Source: Woeseiaceae bacterium
Lineage (GTDB): Bacteria; Pseudomonadota; Gammaproteobacteria; Steroidobacterales; Woeseiaceae
Direction: 5' to 3'
Length of the DNA: 64,000 nt
NCBI GenBank assembly: GCA_021773115.1
Contig: JAJFKS010000028.1
Coordinates: 297,796-361,795 of the forward strand
Shown: positions 52,444-60,683 of the stretch, piece after piece
How the letters are laid out: each line of letters starts with the position of its first letter
How positions within the stretch are numbered: position 1 is the first letter of the stretch
Made by a program: the position numbers and the translations under genes
Notes under the pieces: model-generated
Database searches by the model: none
Seen by the model: the letters and a program-made list of their open reading frames with translations, nothing else
What the model was told of the DNA's origin: nothing

Positions 52444-52995
52444 ATGGGGCTGCCCAGCGTTAGTTTTGATCACTTTGGTATTTTTGTGACCGACCTTGAC
52501 AAGATGTCTCGGTTTTACGAACGAGTTTTGGGCTTCGTCACTACCGACAGTGGCACTGGTTCCACCGGCTTGAAGTTCCGATTCCTTACCCGCGATGCGA
52601 ATTGTCATCATCAACTGGTTCTCGCAGAAAGTCGGCCGCCTGACATGCCGTTTAATAACGTGAACCAGATATCAATGTTGATTCAAACACTGGACGATCT
52701 CAAGAAGTTCGATACCCTTCTGAAAGACGATCCCGAAGTCAGTGGCATTACGTATATTGATCACGGGATATCATGGTCAGTATATTTTGACGATCCGGAA
52801 GGCAACTGGGTAGAACTGTGCGTCAATTCGCCATTCTATTCGCCTCAGCCTTTTCGACAGGAATTGGATCTGTCAATGAAGGACGATGAGATTTTGGCAC
52901 TGACCGAGAAACGTTGCCGGGAGAAACCCGGGTTCTGTTCCCGAGAGGCATGGCAGTCTCGGGTACAAGAACAAATTGATGCGACGCAATCCTGA
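52444..52995 (+). CDS. VOC-family (extradiol dioxygenase-like) protein, copy 2
   Basis: A 183-aa paralogue of the protein at 33996 with the same layout: SFDHFGIFVTDLDKMSRFYE (first His), CHHQLVLAES (second His), ISWSVYFDDPEGNWVELCVN (Glu). C-terminus helical (ILALTEKRCREKPGFCS). First gene after the TTGACA promoter; a TonB receptor follows 110 bases downstream. Probably the same reaction class as copy 1 on a related substrate. Confidence 0.9.
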   Translation: MGLPSVSFDHFGIFVTDLDKMSRFYERVLGFVTTDSGTGSTGLKFRFLTRDANCHHQLVLAESRPPDMPFNNVNQISMLIQTLDDLKKFDTLLKDDPEVSGITYIDHGISWSVYFDDPEGNWVELCVNSPFYSPQPFRQELDLSMKDDEILALTEKRCREKPGFCSREAWQSRVQEQIDATQS

Positions 52996-53105
52996 GGCTA
53001 TCAAACGGACAGCCCTGGTTATGGAGGGAGGCAATGCACTGCACTGCCTCAACGCGTCCGGCGACTAACTAATTGTAATCTGCTTATATTTCTGTTGGGG
53101 GGGGT

Positions 53106-55382
53106 ATGAATCATTTAGTACGAACGGCAATTTCGGTCACATTGATAGTCTTGGCATTACCGACTAGTGGCAACGCGGAAGAATCCACGCAGGCCACGCT
53201 CAGCGAGATTACCGTCACGGCAACGCGGCGGCAGGAAGATATTCAAGATGTGCCGATATCAGTGGTTGCAATAACATCTGAAAATATCAGAACACTGGGT
53301 ATGGTGGATATGCGCGATATTGCGCAGCACGTTCCTAACGTCGAGATTTCGGATAATCCGGTTATCGCCAACATCTATATGCGCGGGCTGGGGTCTGGCC
53401 GATCGCAAATTATAGAGCAATCGGTTGGCTTGTTTGTAGACGATATTTACCAGGGCAGATCGCAAATGAATCTGCATCCCTTGTTCGATGTGGCGAATGT
53501 GGAGGTTTTGCGCGGCCCGCAAGGCACCCTGTTTGGGAAGAATACGGCTGCCGGTGCACTAATCGTTCGAACTAACGAACCCACGAACGAATTTCAGGGG
53601 GCGGTTTCCGCAACGATAGGCGACTACAGTACAGTAAACGGTTACTACAATATCGATGGCGCAGTGTCAGGACCAGCCAGCGACAATGTCGCTTACCGAT
53701 TCGCGTTCCGTTACAACGACGATGGCGGCTTCGTAAAGAACCGGGCCGAAGGCCCCGATGGCGTTGAGCGACAGGATATCCAGGTCCGCCTGAAGCTAAA
53801 TTGGGATATCTCCGATCGGACCGACGCAAAATTCATGGCGGAGTACAACCATTTTGATTCCGATGGTGAAGGGTCCGCACAGATGTTCAATCATGCACCG
53901 GATATGGTGGCGGGATTCCAGGCGATCGTGCCGACGTTTGTGGATCAAGCTCCAAACTGGGAGACGGATGTACCTTGTAATCTGGCGGCGGCGTTCGATT
54001 TCTGTCCTGGTCGAGATCAGACATACACTCGTCTGAAAGCAGAGATAAGTCATGAATTGGGCAGCGGCAGCCTTTCGTCGATTACGGCCTACCAAGCATA
54101 CGACTTCGACCATTTATTCATTACCGACCCAGTTATGTATTTGCAGGCGGTTCGGCGGGAGGAGTTCAGCGGATTCAGCCAGGAATTTCGGTTTACCTCC
54201 GAAGTCGGCGAGAATTTCGACTATATCGTTGGCCTGTTTTATGAAAACACCGAACTGGATCGCGATGAGAAAAATCACCTGAATTTCGCGTTCCACCCGC
54301 GACTCAGCTTCTTGGGTAATCGGGATGGCATTGACAACTGGATACTTAAGAACGAAACCGTTGCCGTATTCGGTGAGATGAGATGGCATCTAAGCGATAC
54401 GGTCAGCGCCGTTTTCGGCGGACGTTGGGGGCGTGAAGAAAAGGAATACGATTACTTCGGCATAACCACTGCCTACTATGATGAAAATACGGTTCTGGCC
54501 CTTCCGAACGATCCTCGAATTTTCACGGACGAAAAGCGGGACGAGTCGGAATTTACACCATCGTTCACTATGCAATGGAGCGCGGCAGACCACGCAATGT
54601 TGTACTTCCGCTACGCCGAGGGCTCGAAATCCGGTGGCTTCGATGACCGTGTGCTTACGCCAACTCAGGATCTTGAGTATGACAGCGAGTCGTCACGGCT
54701 AAGCGAAATAGGCGCCAAGACGTCCTGGCTTGATGGCAAGTTTGACTTGAACGTAACCGTGTTCCACACCAAGTTCGAAGACCTTCAGGTCGCGTCCGAA
54801 CTCCAGGGGCAGATTGTCGGCTTTCTGCTTCTGAACGCTGCCGAGGCGACTTCTCAGGGACTGGAGTTGGATGGGCGTTTGTCCTTGAGTGATTCGTGGA
54901 CAATTGGTGGCTCCTATGGCTATCTGGATGCGACTTATGACAGCTTTCCAAATGCGCCTTGTATCGCCGTGCCCGGACCGGAATGTCAGGCCAACAACGC
55001 CGGCGCGATGGTTCAGGATCTGGCCGGAGAAACGCTGGCGTTTGCGCCGGAAAACAAGTTCAGTATGTATTTGAATTTCGATCATAGGTTAGCGAACGAC
55101 TGGCGCTTGAATTCCACGGCCAGCATTAGTTACTCCGATGAGTATTTTGGTGACCTGGATGCCGATCCCTTGTCTGTACAGGATGCCTACACGAAAGTCG
55201 ATGCCAGTGTTGAGTTGGAGCCGCCTGATGGCAAGTGGTCACTAATGTTACTGGGCAGGAATCTAACTGAAGAAGTGGTGTACGCATCATCATTCGATAC
55301 ACCGATTGCGGGAGCGCCCGGGCAGAACGCATACCTGGATTCACCTCGTGAAGTGGCGCTAAAATTCAGTTACCGGTTCTAG
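53106..55382 (+). CDS. TonB-dependent outer-membrane receptor, copy 2
   Basis: A 758-aa receptor. Signal peptide MNHLVRTAISVTLIVLALPT ... NAEE, TonB-box region LSEITVTATRR, plug signatures EDIQDVPISVVAITSENIRT and VEVLRGPQGTLFGKNTAAGA, and a barrel ending FSYRF. Same class as copy 1 but clearly diverged, so the two channels may take related but different substrates. Eight consecutive G (53097-53104) lie one base from the ATG. It sits between VOC and FAH genes. Confidence 0.95.
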   Translation: MNHLVRTAISVTLIVLALPTSGNAEESTQATLSEITVTATRRQEDIQDVPISVVAITSENIRTLGMVDMRDIAQHVPNVEISDNPVIANIYMRGLGSGRSQIIEQSVGLFVDDIYQGRSQMNLHPLFDVANVEVLRGPQGTLFGKNTAAGALIVRTNEPTNEFQGAVSATIGDYSTVNGYYNIDGAVSGPASDNVAYRFAFRYNDDGGFVKNRAEGPDGVERQDIQVRLKLNWDISDRTDAKFMAEYNHFDSDGEGSAQMFNHAPDMVAGFQAIVPTFVDQAPNWETDVPCNLAAAFDFCPGRDQTYTRLKAEISHELGSGSLSSITAYQAYDFDHLFITDPVMYLQAVRREEFSGFSQEFRFTSEVGENFDYIVGLFYENTELDRDEKNHLNFAFHPRLSFLGNRDGIDNWILKNETVAVFGEMRWHLSDTVSAVFGGRWGREEKEYDYFGITTAYYDENTVLALPNDPRIFTDEKRDESEFTPSFTMQWSAADHAMLYFRYAEGSKSGGFDDRVLTPTQDLEYDSESSRLSEIGAKTSWLDGKFDLNVTVFHTKFEDLQVASELQGQIVGFLLLNAAEATSQGLELDGRLSLSDSWTIGGSYGYLDATYDSFPNAPCIAVPGPECQANNAGAMVQDLAGETLAFAPENKFSMYLNFDHRLANDWRLNSTASISYSDEYFGDLDADPLSVQDAYTKVDASVELEPPDGKWSLMLLGRNLTEEVVYASSFDTPIAGAPGQNAYLDSPREVALKFSYRF

Positions 55383-55514
55383 AGTATTAACGGAAAGCAG
55401 GCGTTCCAAACTGTGCGGCCTGGCTCGGCTACGAATCCCGGGGCGGTCGCTTCGATGGGCCGTTTGCCGTCACCGCGTACATTAAAAATACACAATTTGG
55501 CAGGGAAGTGAACA

Positions 55515-56450
55515 ATGAAATTGGTAATGTTTGGCGACGGTTTGCCAGGAATATTGCAAGACAATCAAATCATCGACATCTCAGCGGTTGTTGGAGACTG
55601 TGTCTCCGCGGATAGAAATCAGACAATGCAGCGCATTGTGGAGAATTTCGACTCCTTCAGTTCCGATCTACAGTCGCTTGCGGCGAGTGGCGAGGGGATT
55701 TCCGTTTCCGATACGCAGTTGTTGGCGCCATTAGGACGCCCGGACAAGATTGTGGCGATGGGCGCCAATTATCTTGAAAATACCGATGGACCCGCCCTGC
55801 CGATTTTTTCGTTTTTCAAGTCGCAGGATTCCGTTATAGGGCCTGGTGATACGATCGTGCTGCCAGACAGCGGCGCGCGGGTCTATCACCATGAGGCAGA
55901 AATGGTTGTTGTGATCGGAAAGGAGGCTCGTAATGTTCCGGAATCCGAAGCGATGGATTATGTATTCGGATATACGGCGGGTATAGACGTGTCCGGCCGC
56001 CACCCGGCTGTACCGAGATCGCTATTTGGAAAGTCGCACGATACGTTTTGCCCGCTTGGCCCGTGCATCGTTACCAAGGACGAGATTCCGGATCCACACG
56101 ATCTTCAGGTGAAACTGTGGGTCGACGGTGGTTTGCGGCACGATTTTAATACGAGCGATATGGGGCATCGAATCCCTGAATGTATTGCATTTGTGAGTGC
56201 GACTACAGTGTTGCGGCCCGGTGATATCATCATGACGGGGACAAACCACCAGGGAATCGGGCCGCTCCAGGATGGGGACAAGGTCGAGCTGGATATTGAG
56301 AAAATCGGTCGCTATGAAGTCAGCGTTTCGGATCCTTTGGGACGATCCTGGCCGAAGGGCATCGATGCCGAAATCGGCGAGAGGATTCGCAAGATGGTTA
56401 AACTGGGCATACCGCCAGGCGCACCCGGCGCTCCTGCGGGCCCAAAGTAG
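55515..56450 (+). CDS. Fumarylacetoacetate hydrolase family protein, copy 2
   Basis: A 311-aa paralogue of the 28278 gene. Metal-site YHHEAEMVVVIGKEAR, GYTAGIDVSGRHPAVP, KSHDTFCPLGPCIVTKDE and GDIIMTGTNHQGIGPLQDG match. The C-terminus carries a short Pro/Gly tail (GIPPGAPGAPAGPK). Follows the TonB receptor by 132 bases. Probably hydrolyses the acylpyruvate- or fumarylacetoacetate-like product in this half of the cluster. Confidence 0.92.
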   Translation: MKLVMFGDGLPGILQDNQIIDISAVVGDCVSADRNQTMQRIVENFDSFSSDLQSLAASGEGISVSDTQLLAPLGRPDKIVAMGANYLENTDGPALPIFSFFKSQDSVIGPGDTIVLPDSGARVYHHEAEMVVVIGKEARNVPESEAMDYVFGYTAGIDVSGRHPAVPRSLFGKSHDTFCPLGPCIVTKDEIPDPHDLQVKLWVDGGLRHDFNTSDMGHRIPECIAFVSATTVLRPGDIIMTGTNHQGIGPLQDGDKVELDIEKIGRYEVSVSDPLGRSWPKGIDAEIGERIRKMVKLGIPPGAPGAPAGPK

Positions 56451-56452
56451 CG

Positions 56453-57259
56453 TTAGGGTTCGACGACAACGACATGACTTAACTCCGGTCGAACACGCCA
56501 TACGGAAGTTCGTGCTGCGGCTCGCGCTGCAATGAACCCGGCTTCAAGACTGTTGAGATTGGCGACCTTAGAAGAATCCTCAAGCGCCTGTAATGTCGGC
56601 ATGTCGGCCTGCAGGTCGGCCAGCGAATTTAGAAGGCGAAATCGTACATACTGGTCTTGCTGGCCGATTACCGAACTGTAGGTGAATATGCTGCCAGTCC
56701 AGTTACGTTTCGTATACGCGGTACTCAGCCTTTCGAGGAAGGAGCGGTAGGGTACGTGGTGACCGGGTCGCACGTCGCTTAGCTCCATTTCCACGTAGCG
56801 CATCGCGCTATGATCGGGATCGAAATCGTAACTCAGCATATCTTCCCGCAACAACACACGGGACCGGCTGCTGGCAACGGCTTCATCCAAATGCGCCGCC
56901 AGCGTCCGGGTTTTTTCCGTGTCGTATGCAGCGGATGCAATGGTCTCGAAGCCGGCGCCCAGACTGGCCTGTTCCACGCTGGGTGCAAACCGCATTATGA
57001 TGTAGCTGTGTTTAGTGCCTACCTGGTTGCTGAAACTAATCCACTGAGCGGCGCCGTCCATCTGCTGTGCGGCGAAGGAGAATTCGCGCAACGCGTTTTC
57101 ATAATCGACGTTTGCACCCGGCTGGGTCCGGACCTCGGACAACCACAGGTAGGTTGGCGGTGTGTCCTCTGAAAATCCTGATTGTGCTGCGAGCGTCAGC
57201 GTACAGGCTGTCGCTAAGATGATGGTCTGTTTCAGTGTCTGTCTGCTTTTTTGGTTCAA
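56453..57259 (-). CDS. Exported protein with two stress/ABM-like alpha-beta units
   Basis: A 268-aa protein starting with a signal peptide (KQTIILATACTLTLAAQSGF). Two similar halves are seen: TYLWLSEVRTQPGANVDYEN ... YIIMRFAPSVEQASLG and RYVEMELSDVRPGHHVPYRS ... QYVRFRLLNSLADLQ, suggesting a duplicated dimeric alpha/beta-barrel (antibiotic-biosynthesis monooxygenase or NIPSNAP type). TTG start with AAGGA. Convergent with the FAH gene, so probably an independent transcript. Function unknown; periplasmic binding or enzyme role is possible. Confidence 0.6.
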   Translation of the reverse strand: MNQKSRQTLKQTIILATACTLTLAAQSGFSEDTPPTYLWLSEVRTQPGANVDYENALREFSFAAQQMDGAAQWISFSNQVGTKHSYIIMRFAPSVEQASLGAGFETIASAAYDTEKTRTLAAHLDEAVASSRSRVLLREDMLSYDFDPDHSAMRYVEMELSDVRPGHHVPYRSFLERLSTAYTKRNWTGSIFTYSSVIGQQDQYVRFRLLNSLADLQADMPTLQALEDSSKVANLNSLEAGFIAARAAARTSVWRVRPELSHVVVVEP

Positions 57260-57304
57260 GGCGAGTCCTTCGATATCATCGTAAAGCTGGATAAGGCGGC
57301 TTCC

Positions 57305-57388
57305 AGTATGACATTTAGCCGAAGAAGAAGTCTATATAGTCAAATACTAGACACCCTTGTTGATTGATTGATGAATCGAGCGTAATCT
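57305..57388 (+). promoter_or_regulatory. Promoter of the decayed second catabolic copy
   Basis: TTGATT (57360-57365), 17-base spacer ending TCGAGCG, TAATCT (57383-57388). The whole block, starting with an AGTATG(G/A)CATT motif, aligns with 52239-52321. It now precedes the deleted dehydrogenase pseudogene and the intact lactonase gene. Confidence 0.6.
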
Positions 57389-57418
57389 GTTTCAAAATCG
57401 ACTTCAGGCGGGAAGGGT

Positions 57419-57634
57419 ATGGCACAAGCAGCAAGCTGCAAAGCTGGCTAAAGGGAAGAGCTTTAGTGATTTCCTAGCGGCTGCTAAAGGCCGTCGACCG
57501 CTTGTCGAACAACGCGCCGACGAGGCATTCAATATGTTTTGTTGTCGGATCAGGTCGGTCAGGAATGCTCGCGCGTATTACTTGGCATGACCGATAAGGA
57601 TGGACGTTGGAGCATTCTCGGCGTGTTGTCCTGA
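57419..57634 (+). pseudogene. Internally deleted acyl-CoA dehydrogenase-type gene
   Basis: The remnant keeps an N-terminal piece in shifted frames (ATGGCACAA start, then GKSFSDFLAAAKGRRPLVEQ) and a C-terminal piece, YVLLSDQVGQECSRVLLGMT DKDGRWSILGVLS before the TGA. In the intact paralogue at 29527 these two pieces are separated by about 330 residues, so a central deletion and at least two frameshifts have occurred. The downstream lactonase gene remains intact. Confidence 0.9.
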
Positions 57635-57643
57635 GGAGTTCAA

Positions 57644-58510
57644 ATGACCAATAGCTCGGACAAAATTACTGCAACGCGGCGCATTATTGCCGATGGGTTG
57701 ACGTTCGGTGAAGGGCCTCGGTGGCACGATGGATCTCTCTGGGTTTCGGATATGTTTGCGAAGGAGATTCTGCGAATAGAACTCGACGGCAGGATGCAGC
57801 GCGTGGCCGAAGTATCTGGATCACCAAGTGGTCTGGGCTGGTTGCCGGACGGGCGAATGCTGGCGGTGTCCATGGTCGACGGTGTTGTATTGGCTATTGC
57901 GGACGGACAATCCGAGGTTTATGCCGACTTGAATTCTATTTCAGGCGGTACGCCAAACGACATGATTGTCGATAGCCAAGGCCGAGCGTATGTCGGGAAT
58001 GCGGGTTGCAATCTGTTTGAGGGCCTCAACCCGAATCCAACGAATTTGATACTGGTTGATAACGGTAAAGTTAGTCAGGTAGCCGATGGGCTGGTTTTTC
58101 CAAACGGCATGGCGATTAGTCCCGATGGTAATACGTTGCTTGTCGCCGAGACCTTTGCGCATAAAGTTACCGCGTTCACGATTGCGGTTGACGGGTCGCT
58201 TTCAGACCGGCGAGCATTTGCCGAACTCCCGAACCGGACGCCGGACGGTATTTGCCTGGATGCCGAAGGTGCCGTATGGGTGTGTTCTGCGGAGACCAGC
58301 GAAGTGCTGCGGGTGAGCGACGGTGGTGCGATAAGCGAGTGTATTGACCTCGGCGGACGGTTCGCCGCGGCTTGTGTGGCGGGCGGCGAGAACCGGTGCA
58401 CGCTCTTGGTTGTGTCGTCGGATACGACACCCGAGAAGTTCATGCGCGGCGAATCTACGTGCAGAATCGAGGCCTACGACATTGATATTCCGGGGGTGGG
58501 AGCGCCCTGA
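57644..58510 (+). CDS. SMP-30/gluconolactonase family lactonase, copy 2
   Basis: A 288-aa paralogue of the gene at 30755, of exactly equal length. TFGEGPRWHDGSLWVSDM, GSPSGLGWLPDGRMLAVSM, GGTPNDMIVDSQGRAYVGN, FPNGMAISPDGNTLLVAET and TPDGICLDAEGAVW are all conserved, so the propeller and metal residues look functional. GAGGAG precedes the ATG, 9 bases after the pseudogene stop. It may have survived because its lactonase activity is still needed or because decay is recent. Confidence 0.93.
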   Translation: MTNSSDKITATRRIIADGLTFGEGPRWHDGSLWVSDMFAKEILRIELDGRMQRVAEVSGSPSGLGWLPDGRMLAVSMVDGVVLAIADGQSEVYADLNSISGGTPNDMIVDSQGRAYVGNAGCNLFEGLNPNPTNLILVDNGKVSQVADGLVFPNGMAISPDGNTLLVAETFAHKVTAFTIAVDGSLSDRRAFAELPNRTPDGICLDAEGAVWVCSAETSEVLRVSDGGAISECIDLGGRFAAACVAGGENRCTLLVVSSDTTPEKFMRGESTCRIEAYDIDIPGVGAP

Positions 58511-58557
58511 ATCCCAGGTGGTCGTGCAATTCAAAGCATGCATTCCACCCGGAAGTT

Positions 58558-58666
58558 GCAGACGCAGTAGGTTTGCAGCGGACAAGTCATAAGTATGTAC
58601 TGCTACTTCAAGATGAAGGAAGAACCGCCCGCCGCCTTGATTCAAGACGTGACCGTCCTGCGTTAG
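58558..58666 (+). pseudogene. TetR regulator relic
   Basis: ADAVGLQRTS in one frame is followed, after a shift of a few bases, by YCYFKMKEEPPAALIQDVTV and a stop. The intact regulator at 34611 reads ADAVGLQRTSLYYYFKSKEE and then ILAAMIDDVT. Only about 35 codons around the HTH survive. It mirrors the position of the TetR gene in copy 1 but directly after the lactonase, the TonB and VOC genes being absent here. Confidence 0.85.
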
Positions 58667-58697
58667 TTCGAAATCATCTAAAATGAGGAGATAATTA

Positions 58698-59069
58698 GTG
58701 ACCGACAAAATTCGTCGAAGCAGGGGTGTGTCAACATACAATGAAGTTCTACGCCCAAAAGAGAAAGAGCATTCAGAGACTGGGGCCGTAGTCGGAATTC
58801 GCGAACTGACCTTGGATCACCTTTATGCTGATATTTGGCAACGAGGGCAGCTTTCTCTTCAAGAGCGCCGTCTAGTGACTATCGCAATACTCGCTGTGCA
58901 GGGACATACAAGCCAACTCAAGACCCACGTAATAGGCTCACTTCGAAGTGACGTGCCTGTAGAAACGCTTCACGAACTGATGGTCCATGTGGGGCATTAC
59001 GGAGGATGGGCCGCTGGAGTCAGTGGCCATGAAGTTGTTCAAAATGCCCATGAGGAAGAACGTGCGTAA
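58698..59069 (+). CDS. Carboxymuconolactone decarboxylase family protein
   Basis: A 123-aa small helical protein of the AhpD/CMD group. QLSLQERRLVTIAILAVQGH, QLKTHVIGSLRSDVPVETLH and HVGHYGGWAAGVSGHEVV match the family's helix pairs. There is no CxxC pair as in AhpD peroxidases, so a decarboxylase or lyase-like role in lactone metabolism is more likely. GTG start with GAGGAG upstream. It ends 60 bases before the IS6-family element. Confidence 0.9.
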   Translation: MTDKIRRSRGVSTYNEVLRPKEKEHSETGAVVGIRELTLDHLYADIWQRGQLSLQERRLVTIAILAVQGHTSQLKTHVIGSLRSDVPVETLHELMVHVGHYGGWAAGVSGHEVVQNAHEEERA

Positions 59070-59128
59070 CGAAATGACATCAGCGAATCCAATCTGTAGT
59101 AGATGTGCACAGTAAGGACACTAGCATG

Positions 59129-59907
59129 GGTACTGACAAATTAACCACCATTGATCGATAATTTGGGGATGAATACATACAAACGCCACCGATTCCCTCC
59201 CGATATCATCAGCTACGCTGTTTGGCTCTACTACAGATTCAATCTCAGTCACCGGGATATCGAGGATCTGCTCGCCGAGCGCAGCATAATTGTAAGCTAC
59301 GAATCTATTCGACTCTGGTGTAAGAAGTTCGGACCGAAATTCGCCAGAAGATTGAAACGTAAGCACCAAGGCTACGGCGATACCTTCTATGTTGATGAGG
59401 TATTCCTGAAAATCAATGGCAAGCAGCACTATCTATGGCGAGCTGTTGATCAGGACGGTGAGGTGGTTGATGTGTTGCTACAGACTCGTAGGAATGGGGC
59501 GGCGGCGAAACGTTTCTTCAAATGCCTGCTCAAGTCGCACGGTGGAGAGCCAAGAAAAGTCGTCACGGATAAGCTGCGAAGTTATGGTGTCGCCCACCGA
59601 CAACTGATACCAGATGTTGTTCACGACACCAGCCAATACGCCAACAATCGGGCTGAGCTATCGCATCAGCCAACCCGGGTGCGAGAGCGGGGCATGCGGC
59701 GGTTCAAATCGATTGAGCAAGCGCAATTATTCCTGGGCGTACACGCAGCAGTTTTCAACCTTTTCAATCTGGGACGGCATTTGATATCGGCCAAACACTA
59801 TCGTGTATTTCGACAGCGCGTCTTTGCGTCTTGGAAATATGCTACAGCATCTTAATCAGGTCGTTCGACGCAGTTCGCAGGGCTTGAATGAATAACTTGT
59901 CAATACC
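59129..59907 (+). mobile_element. IS6-family insertion sequence
   Basis: Terminal inverted repeats GGTACTGACAAATTA (59129-59143) and TAACTTGTCAATACC (59893-59907) match at 13 of 15 bases and enclose one transposase gene; the 779-bp size is right for IS6. The flanking 8-base sequences differ, so no target duplication is visible, consistent with deletion or recombination after insertion. Confidence 0.85.
59169..59855 (+). CDS. IS6-family DDE transposase
   Basis: About 228 aa from MNTYKRHRFPPDIIS. HTH region YYRFNLSHRDIEDLLAERSI, then the DDE core: YVDEVFLKINGKQHYLWRAV (first Asp), VVTDKLRSYG (second Asp) and RVRERGMRRFKSIEQAQLF with the Glu/Arg end. It catalyses cointegrate-forming transposition of IS26-like elements. 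Full length and with all three acidic residues, so probably active. Confidence 0.95.
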   Translation: MNTYKRHRFPPDIISYAVWLYYRFNLSHRDIEDLLAERSIIVSYESIRLWCKKFGPKFARRLKRKHQGYGDTFYVDEVFLKINGKQHYLWRAVDQDGEVVDVLLQTRRNGAAAKRFFKCLLKSHGGEPRKVVTDKLRSYGVAHRQLIPDVVHDTSQYANNRAELSHQPTRVRERGMRRFKSIEQAQLFLGVHAAVFNLFNLGRHLISAKHYRVFRQRVFASWKYATAS

Positions 59908-60078
59908 GTCCGTGAATTACGTGCACGCGATCGCAACAATCAATATCGAACGATGTATGTAATCAGAATGGGTACAAAGGTGGTTGTTCTGCACAGTTTC
60001 ATCAAGAAGAGTAGAACGACGCCAAAAGCCGATATAGATACAGCAAGGGAGCGGCTAAGGGCATTTGATAGAAAGTGA
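59908..60078 (+). pseudogene. HigB-like toxin, 5' end removed by the IS6 element
   Basis: The open frame begins exactly at the IS end and gives VRELRARDRNNQYRTMYVIR, then KVVVLHSFIKKSRTTPKADI and a stop. This is the C-terminal half of a RelE/HigB-type (phage Gp49-like) mRNA interferase, including the LHxFxKK signature. Its start and N-terminal strands are missing. The intact antitoxin gene follows 23 bases later. Confidence 0.85.
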
Positions 60079-60101
60079 GAAATAGAAATGGAGTATCAGT
60101 T

Positions 60102-60392
60102 ATGAAAACAAAGGTTACCAAGGGTAACGTTTTCAAAGATCTCGGATTTACCGATGAAGAGTCCGTTGCATTGGCGATGCGAGTAGACCTCGCGGTTGAG
60201 ATTGAGAAGTTTATTAAGCGGAAGAAACTTACGCAGATGAAAGCTGCGGAGTACTTTGATGTGCCACAACCAAAGATTAGTAAAATCGTCGGTGGGAAGG
60301 TGAGCGGCTTCTCTATCGAATACTTGGTAAAGATGGCCACCAAGGCGGGGAAAAACTCGCGAATCTCGTTTGCGAAACGCCAGGCCGTATAA
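60102..60392 (+). CDS. HigA-like Xre antitoxin
   Basis: A 96-aa antitoxin with an acidic/helical N-terminus (VFKDLGFTDEESVALAMRVD) and a Cro/C1 HTH (KKLTQMKAAEYFDVPQPKIS, IVGGKVSGFSIEYLVKMATK). Start ATG 60102 with GGAG upstream. It normally neutralises and represses the HigB-like toxin; here the toxin gene is truncated, so it is an orphan that could still antagonise related toxins or phages' toxins. The 290 bases after it hold no gene. Confidence 0.88.
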   Translation: MKTKVTKGNVFKDLGFTDEESVALAMRVDLAVEIEKFIKRKKLTQMKAAEYFDVPQPKISKIVGGKVSGFSIEYLVKMATKAGKNSRISFAKRQAV

Positions 60393-60683
60393 AAAATAAC
60401 GCTCCGAAGGCAAGGGCTATCCTGAAGACTTCAGGCGGATAATTGATTACCCCGAATTCTGTCCCATTGATTCTGAGCACACTCAATCAAAACAACTGCT
60501 TACTGCCACACCCACATAATTCTAAGGGACAAGAGTGGCGTGTAACCTCATGATCCGAAAAGTAAAAAAGGATTTGAAATGCCTGGCTTCGAGCCCTGTA
60601 CTTGTAGCGCTGTGCTAATCGATTGGCACTGCAGTCCTATCGGAGCGGTCGTTGATTCAAATCTTTCCGGGCGAATACTTAGG

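Noticed and set aside
58202..58741. Minus-strand open frame of 179 codons
   Set aside because: Antisense of the lactonase gene and the TetR relic, both supported by paralogues on the plus strand.
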